A stretch of DNA of 18,201 bases from an uncultured Clostridia bacterium. Lineage in GTDB: Bacteria > Bacillota > Clostridia > Oscillospirales > JAAYOS01. The translations under genes and the position numbers were made by a program. The stretch covers positions 1 to 18,201 of the forward strand of contig CALXAZ010000152.1 of the NCBI GenBank assembly GCA_944386395.1. The letters are read 5' to 3'. The notes under the pieces are model-generated. The model was not told where the DNA came from. It saw only the letters and a list, made by a program, of their open reading frames with translations, and did not search any database. Positions 7,482 to 13,884 of the stretch are shown in pieces; within the stretch, counting starts at the first letter, position 1; every line of letters begins with the position of its first letter.

Positions 7482-7510
7482 AGGATACATTATTAAAGGG
7501 GAAAAGTCAA
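7482..7510 (-). promoter_or_regulatory. Promoter of tRNA-Ser
   Basis: On the minus strand TTGACT (7510-7505) and TATCCT (7487-7482) are separated by 17 bases, and lie about 40 bases upstream of the tRNA gene. Confidence 0.7.
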
Positions 7511-7528
7511 CAGCTTTCCGAGAAAAAT

Positions 7529-8347
7529 TTAGTGATTATTGTAGTAAAGATACTCCTCTATGCTCTTGCTTGAGAAGAGCCAGAATGCACATATGCCTCT
7601 CCAGACCATAATGGCAATCAAAAATGCTATGAGTGGGGGTGACAGATAATCTATAATGGTAACAAGTGATACCATACCAAACACTATGCTTAAAACATTG
7701 CCAGCGGCGTATAGGTACCGCACCCATGTTTTCCCTTTCATTATACCAACTATAAATAGAATAGTAATTATAATTGCGAGCAGGCTGAAGCCGGATATGA
7801 TAGAGTTTACTATGGTGCCGACAACATCGACAATGATGATTGCAGCAAGCATCTTTCCGCCACGGCTGATAAGCTTGCGTTGATTGGCTTCAAAGTTTGA
7901 TATTGCGTCTGGGTCGCGGGTTTCTTCCTCATCGAAACGGCCGAAGTTGGGGGTTACGTCGTGTGGTGGGAGGGGACGGGATGCGGCAGCCACGGCAAAA
8001 CCCTTTGCCAGAGAGTTTATCCCATCAACATAACGCATATCCATCCGCTCAAGCGTCTCAAGCACATCGGTCATGCGCTGGTTCATCTCGGTGAGGCGTT
8101 GTCTGTATCCGGCAAGTACATGAGGTATCATTTCGGGGTCACGCATCTGCTTTATTTCATCTATCGAGAAGAGAAGCTTCCGCAGGGATGCCACCGTTTC
8201 AAGGGTGGAAATGTCCTGCTCACCATAATTCCTGTAGGTGCGCCCGCCGGATACAGTGGTTTCAGGTGAAATGAAGCCCTCCTCCTCATAATACCGCACG
8301 GTCCTCTCTGTAAGTCCTGTCCGTCGGCATACCTCTGATATTTTCAT
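7529..8347 (-). CDS. MerR-family regulator with four C-terminal membrane helices
   Basis: This 272-residue protein starts with a complete MerR winged-helix domain (residues 1-70: MKISEVCRRTGLTERTVRYY, GGRTYRNYGEQDI, FSIDEIKQM), then a dimerising coiled coil (about 72-112) and a linker (about 115-160). Instead of a soluble ligand domain it ends in four strongly hydrophobic segments at about 165-183, 187-205, 211-233 and 237-257. It should therefore be a membrane-bound one-component regulator. No metal-binding cysteines of the MerR/CueR type are seen in the expected places. Start: ATG after GGAAAGGA. The only gene behind its MerR-type promoter is itself, so autoregulation is likely. What the membrane part senses is unknown. 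Confidence 0.88.
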   Translation of the reverse strand: MKISEVCRRTGLTERTVRYYEEEGFISPETTVSGGRTYRNYGEQDISTLETVASLRKLLFSIDEIKQMRDPEMIPHVLAGYRQRLTEMNQRMTDVLETLERMDMRYVDGINSLAKGFAVAAASRPLPPHDVTPNFGRFDEEETRDPDAISNFEANQRKLISRGGKMLAAIIIVDVVGTIVNSIISGFSLLAIIITILFIVGIMKGKTWVRYLYAAGNVLSIVFGMVSLVTIIDYLSPPLIAFLIAIMVWRGICAFWLFSSKSIEEYLYYNNH

Positions 8348-8361
8348 GGGTAGTCCTTTCC

Positions 8362-8381
8362 GCGCGGCTGAAGGTCCGCGC
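8362..8381 (-). other. GC-rich hairpin in merR-type gene leader
   Basis: GCGCGG (8362-8367) pairs with CCGCGC (8376-8381) across eight bases. It lies in the 53-nt leader between the predicted start of transcription (about 8400) and the ribosome binding site, and may tune translation or mRNA stability. Confidence 0.45.
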
Positions 8382-8406
8382 CAAATGATATAATCATGTG
8401 TAGCTC

Positions 8407-8437
8407 ATTATATATTCTTACGTAAGGTAAGAGTCAA
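8407..8437 (-). promoter_or_regulatory. MerR-type promoter/operator with 19-bp spacer
   Basis: On the minus strand TTGACT (8437-8432) and TATAAT (8412-8407) are both near consensus but are 19 bases apart, the over-long spacing that MerR proteins correct by twisting DNA (family knowledge). The spacer holds a dyad: CTCTTAC and GTAAGAA arms around CTTAC, including the perfect 10-bp palindrome CTTACGTAAG. It drives the MerR-type gene itself. Confidence 0.8.
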
Positions 8438-8505
8438 GAGATTTTTTCCAATTTCCAAAAAATGTACCGTTTAGCAGCCAGAAAAAGAAAAATAAGCAAA
8501 ACAAA

Positions 8506-8531
8506 GCAGGCACAGCCTAAGCCGTGCCTGC
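8506..8531 (-). terminator. Terminator of the alcohol dehydrogenase gene
   Basis: GCAGGCAC (8506-8513) pairs with GTGCCTGC (8524-8531). On the minus strand it lies about 68 bases past the dehydrogenase stop and is followed by T-rich sequence (TTTGTTTTG). A second small hairpin, AAAGCC/GGCTTT near 8571-8587, sits closer to the stop codon. Confidence 0.65.
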
Positions 8532-8598
8532 AAAAGAAAAGAGATAAGGGGAAACAATCTGGTTAGCATGAAAGCCGTTAAGGCTTTTAAATAAAATC

Positions 8599-9777
8599 TT
8601 AGAAATCTACTTCAGTGCCATAGAAGCAGCACTTGAGAAGTTTTTCCATCTGCTCGGGGGTGATTTCCCTCGGGTTGGAGCCTGTGCAGGCGTCGCCAAC
8701 AGCGTTCTTTGCAACCTCGGGAAGCTTCTCGAGGAACTCATCTTCCTTCACGCCGTATTCCTGCATTGTCTTTGGAATGTTGAGTGTCTTGTTGTATTCC
8801 CAGATCTTATTACGCAGACCTTCAACCATTTCGTCCTCTGTGCCGGTGATTCCAACAGCCGTTGCGATGTCGCAGTAACGCTTCTTAGCTTCAGCGTTCT
8901 GAGCGTTGTACTTGATGACATAGGGCAGGTACATTGCGTTTGCGCAGCCGTGGACGATGTGACCTGTGCTGTATGCAGCACCCGTCTTGTGGGCCATCGA
9001 GTGGACTATGCCAAGAAGGGCATTAGAGAATGCCATACCTGCAAGGCACTGGGCATAGTGCATCTCTTCGCGGGCCGTGTGATCGCCATTGTAGGAAGCC
9101 GGGAGATATTTAAATACCATCTGGATAGCCTTAATAGCGAGCGGATCGGTGAAATCGGAATGGGCTGTGGAGACATAAGCCTCAATAGCATGTGTCAGAG
9201 CATCCATACCTGTATGAGCGGTGAGCTTCTGGGGCATCGTCTCTGCGAGGTCCGGGTCGACGATTGCAACGTCAGGAGTGATATTAAAGTCGGCAAGAGG
9301 ATATTTAATGCCCTTCTCATAGTCTGTGATAACAGAGAAAGCAGTAACCTCTGTCGCAGTACCCGATGTTGATGGGATAGCGAGGAACTTTGCCTTCTGT
9401 CTCAGGGTGGGGAAGCTGAATGGGGTGATGAGATCCTCGAATGTGATCTCTGGATACTCATAGAAAGCCCACATTGCCTTGGCAGCATCTATCGGGGAAC
9501 CGCCGCCGATAGAAACTATCCAGTCTGGTTCAAATTCGCGCATAGCGGCTGCGCCCTTCATAACAGTTTCCACAGACGGATCAGATTCAACACCTTCAAA
9601 AAGCTGTGTTTCAATACCAGCCTGGTGGAGGTTGTCTATTACCTTATCAAGGAAGCCGAAGCGCTTCATCGAGCCGCCGCCCACTACTATCATAGCTTTT
9701 TTGCCTTTGAGGTTTTTGAGCTCATCGATAGAGCCTCTGCCGAAATATATGTCTCTTGGAAGTGTAAAGCGTGCCAT
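8599..9777 (-). CDS. Iron-containing alcohol dehydrogenase (butanol/ethanol type)
   Basis: This 392-residue protein is a group III alcohol dehydrogenase. The nucleotide-binding GGGSPIDAAK is at 91-100, and the iron ligands are D192 and H196 (TGMDALTHAIEAY), H263 (VHSMAHKTGA) and H277 (HGCANAMYLP). The N terminus RFTLPRDIYFGRGSIDELKN and the STSGTATEVTAFSVITDYE segment closely match clostridial NAD(P)H-dependent butanol dehydrogenases from memory. It would reduce acetaldehyde or butyraldehyde to the alcohol and recycle NAD(P)+ in the cytoplasm during fermentation. The gene is monocistronic, with a terminator after it and a Rex-like operator upstream, which fits control by the NADH/NAD+ ratio. 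Start: ATG behind AAAGGAG. Aldehyde preference and cofactor cannot be settled from sequence. Confidence 0.93.
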   Translation of the reverse strand: MARFTLPRDIYFGRGSIDELKNLKGKKAMIVVGGGSMKRFGFLDKVIDNLHQAGIETQLFEGVESDPSVETVMKGAAAMREFEPDWIVSIGGGSPIDAAKAMWAFYEYPEITFEDLITPFSFPTLRQKAKFLAIPSTSGTATEVTAFSVITDYEKGIKYPLADFNITPDVAIVDPDLAETMPQKLTAHTGMDALTHAIEAYVSTAHSDFTDPLAIKAIQMVFKYLPASYNGDHTAREEMHYAQCLAGMAFSNALLGIVHSMAHKTGAAYSTGHIVHGCANAMYLPYVIKYNAQNAEAKKRYCDIATAVGITGTEDEMVEGLRNKIWEYNKTLNIPKTMQEYGVKEDEFLEKLPEVAKNAVGDACTGSNPREITPEQMEKLLKCCFYGTEVDF

Positions 9778-9802
9778 ACATCCTGCTCCTTTACTTTAAT
9801 CT

Positions 9803-9870
9803 TGCGGGAAGGACCCGCAGAGTTTTTACTTTTTATTTCAGGGAGGATACCCGGAGGGGGTGCTCCCTGA
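9803..9870 (-). other. Two hairpins in the alcohol dehydrogenase leader
   Basis: Read in the minus direction, TCAGGGAG/CTCCCTGA (9870-9863 with 9845-9838, an inner ACCC/GGGT pairing possible) comes first, then an A-rich linker, then TGCGGG/CCCGCA (9819-9803) about 12 bases before the ribosome binding site. The first stem-loop carries CCTCC, able in principle to pair with GGAG. No known riboswitch class is recognised. Confidence 0.45.
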
Positions 9871-9872
9871 GT

Positions 9873-9890
9873 TCGTTAATAGTTTAACAT
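9873..9890. promoter_or_regulatory. Rex-like redox operator
   Basis: TCGTTAA-TAGT-TTAACAT matches the clostridial Rex consensus TTGTTAA-N4-TTAACAA at 12 of 14 defined positions. Rex represses fermentation genes, including alcohol dehydrogenases, until NADH rises (established). The site overlaps the candidate -10 of the dehydrogenase gene, where a repressor would work. Confidence 0.6.
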
Positions 9891-9903
9891 TTTTCTTTCT
9901 AAA
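9876..9903 (-). promoter_or_regulatory. Weak candidate promoter of the alcohol dehydrogenase gene
   Basis: On the minus strand TTTAGA (9903-9898) and TATTAA (9881-9876), each 4 of 6 matches, are 16 bases apart. The call depends mainly on overlap with the Rex-like dyad and on the position just upstream of the leader hairpins. Confidence 0.3.
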
Positions 9904-9926
9904 TAGGTAATGTTTTATTGATATGG

Positions 9927-9961
9927 CGACATGTCGGTCGTGCTATGTCAGTTTGGACATA
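9927..9961. promoter_or_regulatory. Twin GACAT dyads, candidate operator of unknown regulator
   Basis: CGACATGTCG (9927-9936) is a perfect 10-bp palindrome. TATGTC (9944-9949) and GACATA (9956-9961) form a second dyad around AGTTTG. The dyad centres are 21 bases apart, two helical turns, so two dimers could bind on one face of the DNA. I do not recognise the cognate protein, and either flanking gene could be the target. Confidence 0.4.
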
Positions 9962-10129
9962 TTACAGCCTATATTTTGCCTCTATTACCCTTAAAATATA
10001 CAAAGTGGCTTTTTACAGCAAATGTGTGAAATTTAAAGGGAAAGGCAGAGCAATAGTGAAAAGAGACAATATAGGCGTTGAATAGCGCATAAATGGCTGC
10101 CAATGCAAAAAAATAGACCGAAACGAGGA

Positions 10130-10158
10130 TTGAAAAAAGACGACCTTTTTAGTATAAT
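10130..10158 (+). promoter_or_regulatory. Promoter of the CNNM-type operon
   Basis: TTGAAA (10130-10135) and a perfect TATAAT (10153-10158) have a 17-base spacer. Transcription would start near 10165, leaving a leader of about 32 bases, too short for a magnesium riboswitch. Confidence 0.75.
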
Positions 10159-10196
10159 TTTAAACATTCTATGTAAAAAAGGAGATGGTTTACCCA

Positions 10197-11210
10197 ATGG
10201 ACGACGGGCCTATACGATACCTGTTAGTTTTTGTATTTCTGCTGCTTTGCAGCGCGTATTTCTCAGCGACCGAGCTGTCGCTGTCCTCGGTGAGCAGGAT
10301 AAGAATGATGAGCAATGCGGATAACGGGGACAAGAGAGCAAAGCGTGTGCTTTATCTTCTTGACAATTTCGATTCCGCGCTTTCTACTCTCCTTATCGGA
10401 AACAACATCGTAAACATCGGCTGTGCAACGATATCCACAATGCTTGCAAACAGAATATGGGGGCTGGAGGCTGTGGCATGGTCCACGATAGTCACGACAA
10501 TCGTAGTGTTGTTTGCCGGTGAGATCCTGCCCAAGTGCTATGCCAAGGCGTGTACCGAAAGGCTTATTCTCACAGTTTCAGGGCTTCTCATATTTCTGAT
10601 GAAGGTGATGAGACCGGTGGTGTTCGTATTTTCCAAGCTATCGCAGCTTCTCAGAAAGCCGTTTAAGCGGTTTGAGTCGAAGGTGACGGTGACAGAAGAG
10701 GATTTGTACGACATAATCGGCACGATAGTTGAGGAGGGAACACTGGACGAGGACACAAGCGAACTGGTGCAGTCTGCGCTCGAGTTTGCCGGAACAACGG
10801 CTGGGGACGTGCTTACAAAGTGGGAGGACGTGATTGCCGTCCGCATAAATATGACCTCAGATGAGATACTCGATGTCATAAAGAAAAACGGACACTCGCG
10901 CATACCGGTAGTAGACGAAAAAGGAGACCCTGTTGGCATACTACAGATAAGAAAATATCTGAAGGGGTATCTCAAAAACGAAAAGCTCGGCGTGAAGGAC
11001 ATCATGGACAAGGTGCACTATATCGATGCGGGGACGCCTGTGGATGACCTTTTGCAGCTTATGAGTGACAGCCAGACGCATATCGCGATAGTAAAAGGAA
11101 AATCGGGAGAAGTTCTTGGCATAATAACTGTCGAGGATATCCTGGAAGAGCTTGTCGGTGAGATATACGATGAGGATGACGTGGTAGGGGGTGTAGAAGC
11201 CCATGCCTAA
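10197..11210 (+). CDS. CNNM/CorC-type membrane protein (DUF21 + CBS pair), lacking the CorC C-terminal domain
   Basis: This 337-residue protein has an N-terminal DUF21 membrane domain (about 1-160) with the family signatures SATELSLSSVSRIR, LLIGNNIVN and GEILPK, followed by a CBS pair (about 190-325: HSRIPVVDEKGDPVGIL and the EDILEELVGEIYDE end). CNNM/CorC/MpfA-type proteins export or protect against Mg2+ and other divalent cations (family knowledge). It stops right after the CBS pair and lacks the roughly 80-residue CorC_HlyC domain seen in its neighbour; the usual PR of the TPRVD-like segment is KW here. The ATG at 10197 was chosen because AAAGGAG lies 12 bases upstream, whereas the in-frame ATG at 10185 abuts that site. 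It overlaps the next gene by 8 bases. Confidence 0.85.
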   Translation: MDDGPIRYLLVFVFLLLCSAYFSATELSLSSVSRIRMMSNADNGDKRAKRVLYLLDNFDSALSTLLIGNNIVNIGCATISTMLANRIWGLEAVAWSTIVTTIVVLFAGEILPKCYAKACTERLILTVSGLLIFLMKVMRPVVFVFSKLSQLLRKPFKRFESKVTVTEEDLYDIIGTIVEEGTLDEDTSELVQSALEFAGTTAGDVLTKWEDVIAVRINMTSDEILDVIKKNGHSRIPVVDEKGDPVGILQIRKYLKGYLKNEKLGVKDIMDKVHYIDAGTPVDDLLQLMSDSQTHIAIVKGKSGEVLGIITVEDILEELVGEIYDEDDVVGGVEAHA

Positions 11211-12474
11211 TATTCTGGAAGTTCTGGCAATAGTAGTTTTAATAATCCTGTCCGCTTTTTTCTCAAGCTCGGAGACAGCTTATGCTGCGGCAAACGGAAT
11301 GCGGATAAAGCGGCGCATGGAGGAAAAAAACTCGCTTGTAAACAGATTCGCGTACTACATATACGAAAACTATGGCAACGCATTGACCAGTATACTTATT
11401 GGGAACAACCTTGTGAATACTGCGGCGTCTGCAATTATGACAGTAATCGTCATTGAGATGCTTGGCGACGGATACGAATGGGTAGCGACAGTTGTGATGA
11501 CAGTGCTGCTACTGATATTTGGCGAGATAATGCCGAAGGTGCTTGCAAAGCAGGTGGCAGACGTATACACTGCCGTGGTGGCGATGCCCCTCCGGATATT
11601 TATGATGATAACAAAGCCGGTAATAGTGGTTGTGATGTGGGTAGTGGGTATTGTTTCCAAGCTTTGGGAGAAGAGCATACCCGAGGGTCCTGCGGTGACG
11701 GAGGACGATCTGGAAAACATTATTGACACGGCTGAGGACGAGGGTGTCATCGATGAGGAGAGAAGCGACCTGCTTCAGTCTGCGCTCGACTTTGACGACG
11801 TGATGGCGTATGAGATAATAACACCGCGCGTTGACATGGTTGCGATAGATATAGATGACAGCTTTGAACAAATAATGGAAATTGCAAACGAGTCGACATT
11901 TTCGCGTATCCCCGTATATGAAGATACTGTTGACAATATAATAGGGATATTGCATTTGAATCATCTGTTTAAGAAAATGATAGATGAGGAGGAGGTAAAT
12001 ATCCGGGAGCTGCTTATGCCAGCCTATTTTGTCCACAAGACCATGACCCTGCAAAATGTCCTGGAAGAGATGAAAAAGCACAATAGCCATATGGTGATTG
12101 TTACCGATGAGTACGGCGGGACGATGGGTGTGCTGACGATGGAGGATGTGCTGGAGCAGCGTGTGGGAGATATATGGGACGAATCGGATGAAGTGGTTGA
12201 CGAGTTTACCGAGCTGGCAGATGATATGTACGAAGCCGACGGCAGCATGAGGATATACGACTTTTTCGAGGAGCTTGATATCGACGACAGAGATTTTGAC
12301 GATGGTAATGCGACCTTGGGAGGCTGGGCAATAGAGATGCTTGGCGGGTACCCTAAGGTTGGAGACAGCTTTGAATACAAAAACCTTACGATAACTGTGA
12401 AAAAGCTGAAAAAACACCGTGTGGACCGGCTTGTGGTCAAGGTTTCCCCAGTGCAGGAAGAGGCGAAAATATAA
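11203..12474 (+). CDS. CNNM/CorC-type transporter, full length (DUF21 + CBS pair + CorC_HlyC)
   Basis: This 423-residue protein has all three parts of the family. The DUF21 membrane domain (about 1-160) carries SSSETAYAAANGMRIKRR, LIGNNLVNTAAS and GEIMPKVLAKQ. The CBS pair (about 205-330) includes TPRVDMVAID, FSRIPVYED and EYGGTMGVLTMEDVLEQRVG. The CorC_HlyC domain (about 340-420) includes DGSMRIYDFFEELDI and GGWAIEMLGGYPKVGD. Members export Mg2+/Co2+ or protect cells from excess magnesium. Its ATG lies inside the last codons of the shorter paralogue (ATGCCTAA), so the two are translationally coupled and may form a hetero-oligomer (inference). A strong terminator follows. The transported ion is not determinable from sequence. 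Confidence 0.9.
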   Translation: MPNILEVLAIVVLIILSAFFSSSETAYAAANGMRIKRRMEEKNSLVNRFAYYIYENYGNALTSILIGNNLVNTAASAIMTVIVIEMLGDGYEWVATVVMTVLLLIFGEIMPKVLAKQVADVYTAVVAMPLRIFMMITKPVIVVVMWVVGIVSKLWEKSIPEGPAVTEDDLENIIDTAEDEGVIDEERSDLLQSALDFDDVMAYEIITPRVDMVAIDIDDSFEQIMEIANESTFSRIPVYEDTVDNIIGILHLNHLFKKMIDEEEVNIRELLMPAYFVHKTMTLQNVLEEMKKHNSHMVIVTDEYGGTMGVLTMEDVLEQRVGDIWDESDEVVDEFTELADDMYEADGSMRIYDFFEELDIDDRDFDDGNATLGGWAIEMLGGYPKVGDSFEYKNLTITVKKLKKHRVDRLVVKVSPVQEEAKI

Positions 12475-12478
12475 AAAT

Positions 12479-12506
12479 AAGCCAGCCGGTAGATTCCGGC
12501 TGGCTT
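12479..12506. terminator. Bidirectional intrinsic terminator
   Basis: AAGCCAGCCGG (12479-12489) pairs over 11 bases with CCGGCTGGCTT (12496-12506). T-rich tails follow in both directions (TTATTTAAAT on plus, TTATTTTTAT on minus), serving the convergent CNNM-type and ECF S-component genes. Confidence 0.9.
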
Positions 12507-12517
12507 TATTTAAATGT

Positions 12518-13102
12518 TTATTTCATCTCAAGGTGGAGCATTTTACGGTATAGCGTCGTATGCTCAAGCGACTTTTTCAGCACGAATGCAAGCGGCACAG
12601 AGATGATAACTGCGATAGCGGCATTGATAAGGGATGTTGGACCTTTGGTAGCAATGTCGATAAGCGCTGTCTGAACCTCGGCACGGAGGAAAAAGATATC
12701 GCTTATTACAGTTTTTGAGAGATAAAGGACAACATATGTAAGCGAACCAGCAATACCAGATACAATATTGCGTACGCGCCTATCTCCGCCGGCGTTTGCC
12801 GCATAAGCCAGCTGTCCGCATACAAAGCCCATCATAAATTTGTTAATAAAGGTTATCGGAGCATCGGAAATATATGCGGGGTTTGTAAAGTCATAAAACA
12901 TAGAGCCAAGACCGGCAGCCAGACCGCCGCGCCATCCACCGAGAAGGAAGCCGGCGAGCAGACAAAAGGCATTGCCGAGATGTATCCTTGATATACCGAT
13001 TATTGACGGTATGGGAATACTGATCTGCGACGATACAAATACAAGCGCCGTCATAAAGCCAACGCCGATGATGTCGTACATAGTTACTTTTTTATTTACC
13101 AT
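12518..13102 (-). CDS. ECF transporter S component (substrate-binding membrane protein)
   Basis: This 194-residue protein has about six hydrophobic segments and the S-component pattern SRIHLGNAFCLLAGFLLGGWRGGLAAGLGSMFYD near the N-terminal third. Such proteins bind a vitamin or cofactor precursor and share an energising module (two ATPases and EcfT) made elsewhere. The start at 13102 is preceded by GGGGG seven bases upstream; a 49-residue longer reading runs through the promoter and lacks hydrophobic character typical of the family, so it is rejected. The gene is monocistronic between a terminator and its promoter. No riboswitch fits in the short leader and no biosynthesis gene is adjacent, so the substrate is open. 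Confidence 0.82.
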   Translation of the reverse strand: MVNKKVTMYDIIGVGFMTALVFVSSQISIPIPSIIGISRIHLGNAFCLLAGFLLGGWRGGLAAGLGSMFYDFTNPAYISDAPITFINKFMMGFVCGQLAYAANAGGDRRVRNIVSGIAGSLTYVVLYLSKTVISDIFFLRAEVQTALIDIATKGPTSLINAAIAVIISVPLAFVLKKSLEHTTLYRKMLHLEMK

Positions 13103-13133
13103 AGTGTTACCCCCTTGCCTTATAGACAATATC

Positions 13134-13162
13134 AGCATAGTTGTTTTGGAAGCTGATGTCAA
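13134..13162 (-). promoter_or_regulatory. Promoter of the ECF S-component gene, with inverted repeat
   Basis: On the minus strand TTGACA (13162-13157) and TATGCT (13139-13134) are 17 bases apart, with the start codon about 32 bases downstream. ATCAGC (13131-13136) and GCTGAT (13151-13156) form an inverted repeat across the promoter, a possible repressor site. Confidence 0.65.
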
Positions 13163-13204
13163 TATCGAATTTGGATAAAAAGTATATGACCCATCGATAA
13201 AATA

Positions 13205-13213
13205 TGCTATAAT
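13205..13213 (+). promoter_or_regulatory. Extended -10 promoter of the NUDIX-wal operon
   Basis: TGC followed by TATAAT (13208-13213) is an extended -10; the -35 region (TATGAC, 13185-13190, 17-base spacer) is weak, as is usual for extended -10 promoters. The leader of about 100 bases contains a small ACCGT/ACGGT hairpin at 13299-13311, just before the ribosome binding site. Confidence 0.55.
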
Positions 13214-13323
13214 AACAACAAAGGGATATTGTGCAGTTATCTTGCTCATATTTAAGAGAAAGATGAGAGCTTATATGGTGAAAATAACTACGTGTCTGAC
13301 CGTTTTACGGTAGGAGGATATAT

Positions 13324-13884
13324 ATGGGATACCAAGAAAAAACCGTTAGGAAGAACATAGTATTTGAGGGAAAGATAGTAAATGTACGTCAGGATGAGGC
13401 TGAGCTTCATACGGGAAAGCGGGTACTGAGAGAAGTAGTAGAACACAGCGGCGGAGTGGCGGTGCTTGCGCTCGACGGGGAACAGAATGCCATAATTGTG
13501 CGTCAGTTTAGATATCCGTTTATGAAGGAGCTTATCGAGGTTCCGGCGGGCAAGCTTGAGCAGGGGGAAGAGCACCGCTCCGCCGCTCTCCGTGAGCTGA
13601 AGGAGGAGACCGGATTTCGACCTGAAAAATTTGAGTTTCTCGGAAGCATATATCCTAGTCCGGGATACTGTGCGGAAATACTTTATCTCTATCTGGCACG
13701 TGAGCTTGAGCAGACAGGGGCAGAGCCGGATGAGGATGAGTACCTGAATGTAGAAAAAATACCGTTTTCTTCCCTTGTTGATATGGCAGCAGCGGGGGAG
13801 ATACACGACTCAAAGACGCTGTGCGCCATTTTTATGGCAAAGGAGAGACTGGAAAAAGAATCCAAAGGAGAAATGGATGAATAA
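13324..13884 (+). CDS. NUDIX hydrolase, ADP-ribose pyrophosphatase type
   Basis: This 186-residue protein contains a perfect Nudix box at residues 76-98 (GKLEQGEEHRSAALRELKEE then TGF, fitting G-x5-E-x7-RELxEExGF), and the upstream EVPAG with QFRYPF typical of ADP-ribose/ADP-sugar pyrophosphatases. It would hydrolyse nucleoside diphosphate sugars such as ADP-ribose to AMP and a sugar phosphate in the cytoplasm with Mg2+. The ATG follows AGGAGG. Its last codons overlap the walR start by 8 bases, so it is the first gene of the wal operon and is translated with it. Whether its substrate is ADP-ribose or a cell-wall-related nucleotide sugar is not readable from sequence. Confidence 0.9.
   Translation: MGYQEKTVRKNIVFEGKIVNVRQDEAELHTGKRVLREVVEHSGGVAVLALDGEQNAIIVRQFRYPFMKELIEVPAGKLEQGEEHRSAALRELKEETGFRPEKFEFLGSIYPSPGYCAEILYLYLARELEQTGAEPDEDEYLNVEKIPFSSLVDMAAAGEIHDSKTLCAIFMAKERLEKESKGEMDE

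Larger units (their letters stand above)
9778..10196. other. 419-bp divergent intergenic region
   Basis: It holds, in order, the dehydrogenase leader hairpins, a Rex-like site with a weak minus promoter, two GACAT-type dyads, and the strong promoter of the CNNM-type operon. Between about 9962 and 10129 I see AT-rich sequence with no supported gene, RNA or repeat; short frames there lack ribosome binding sites. Confidence 0.7.

Noticed and set aside
9801..9838. Plus-strand intrinsic terminator (TGCGGG/CCCGCA followed by a T-rich run)
   Set aside because: No plus-strand gene lies upstream; the hairpin is better explained as part of the minus-strand dehydrogenase leader, although a terminator role against antisense transcription cannot be excluded.
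10159..10196. Magnesium (M-box) riboswitch before the CNNM-type genes
   Set aside because: The leader after the TATAAT promoter is only about 32-38 bases.
10103..10324. Small plus-strand frame at the beginning of the CNNM-type operon
   Set aside because: It starts before the promoter, has no ribosome binding site, and mostly overlaps the membrane-protein gene in another frame.
11509..12417. Long minus-strand frame (about 300 codons) opposite the full-length CNNM-type gene
   Set aside because: Its translation is rich in His, Tyr and Cys with no recognisable domain, and it lies entirely antisense to a gene with clear conserved motifs.
13103..13133. Vitamin riboswitch upstream of the ECF S-component gene
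   Set aside because: The predicted transcript leader is about 25 bases, too short for any known riboswitch.
13103..13249. Longer ECF S-component reading with 49 extra residues
   Set aside because: The extension crosses a strong promoter (TTGACA-17-TATGCT), and the ATG at 13102 has a good ribosome binding site and gives the usual family length.
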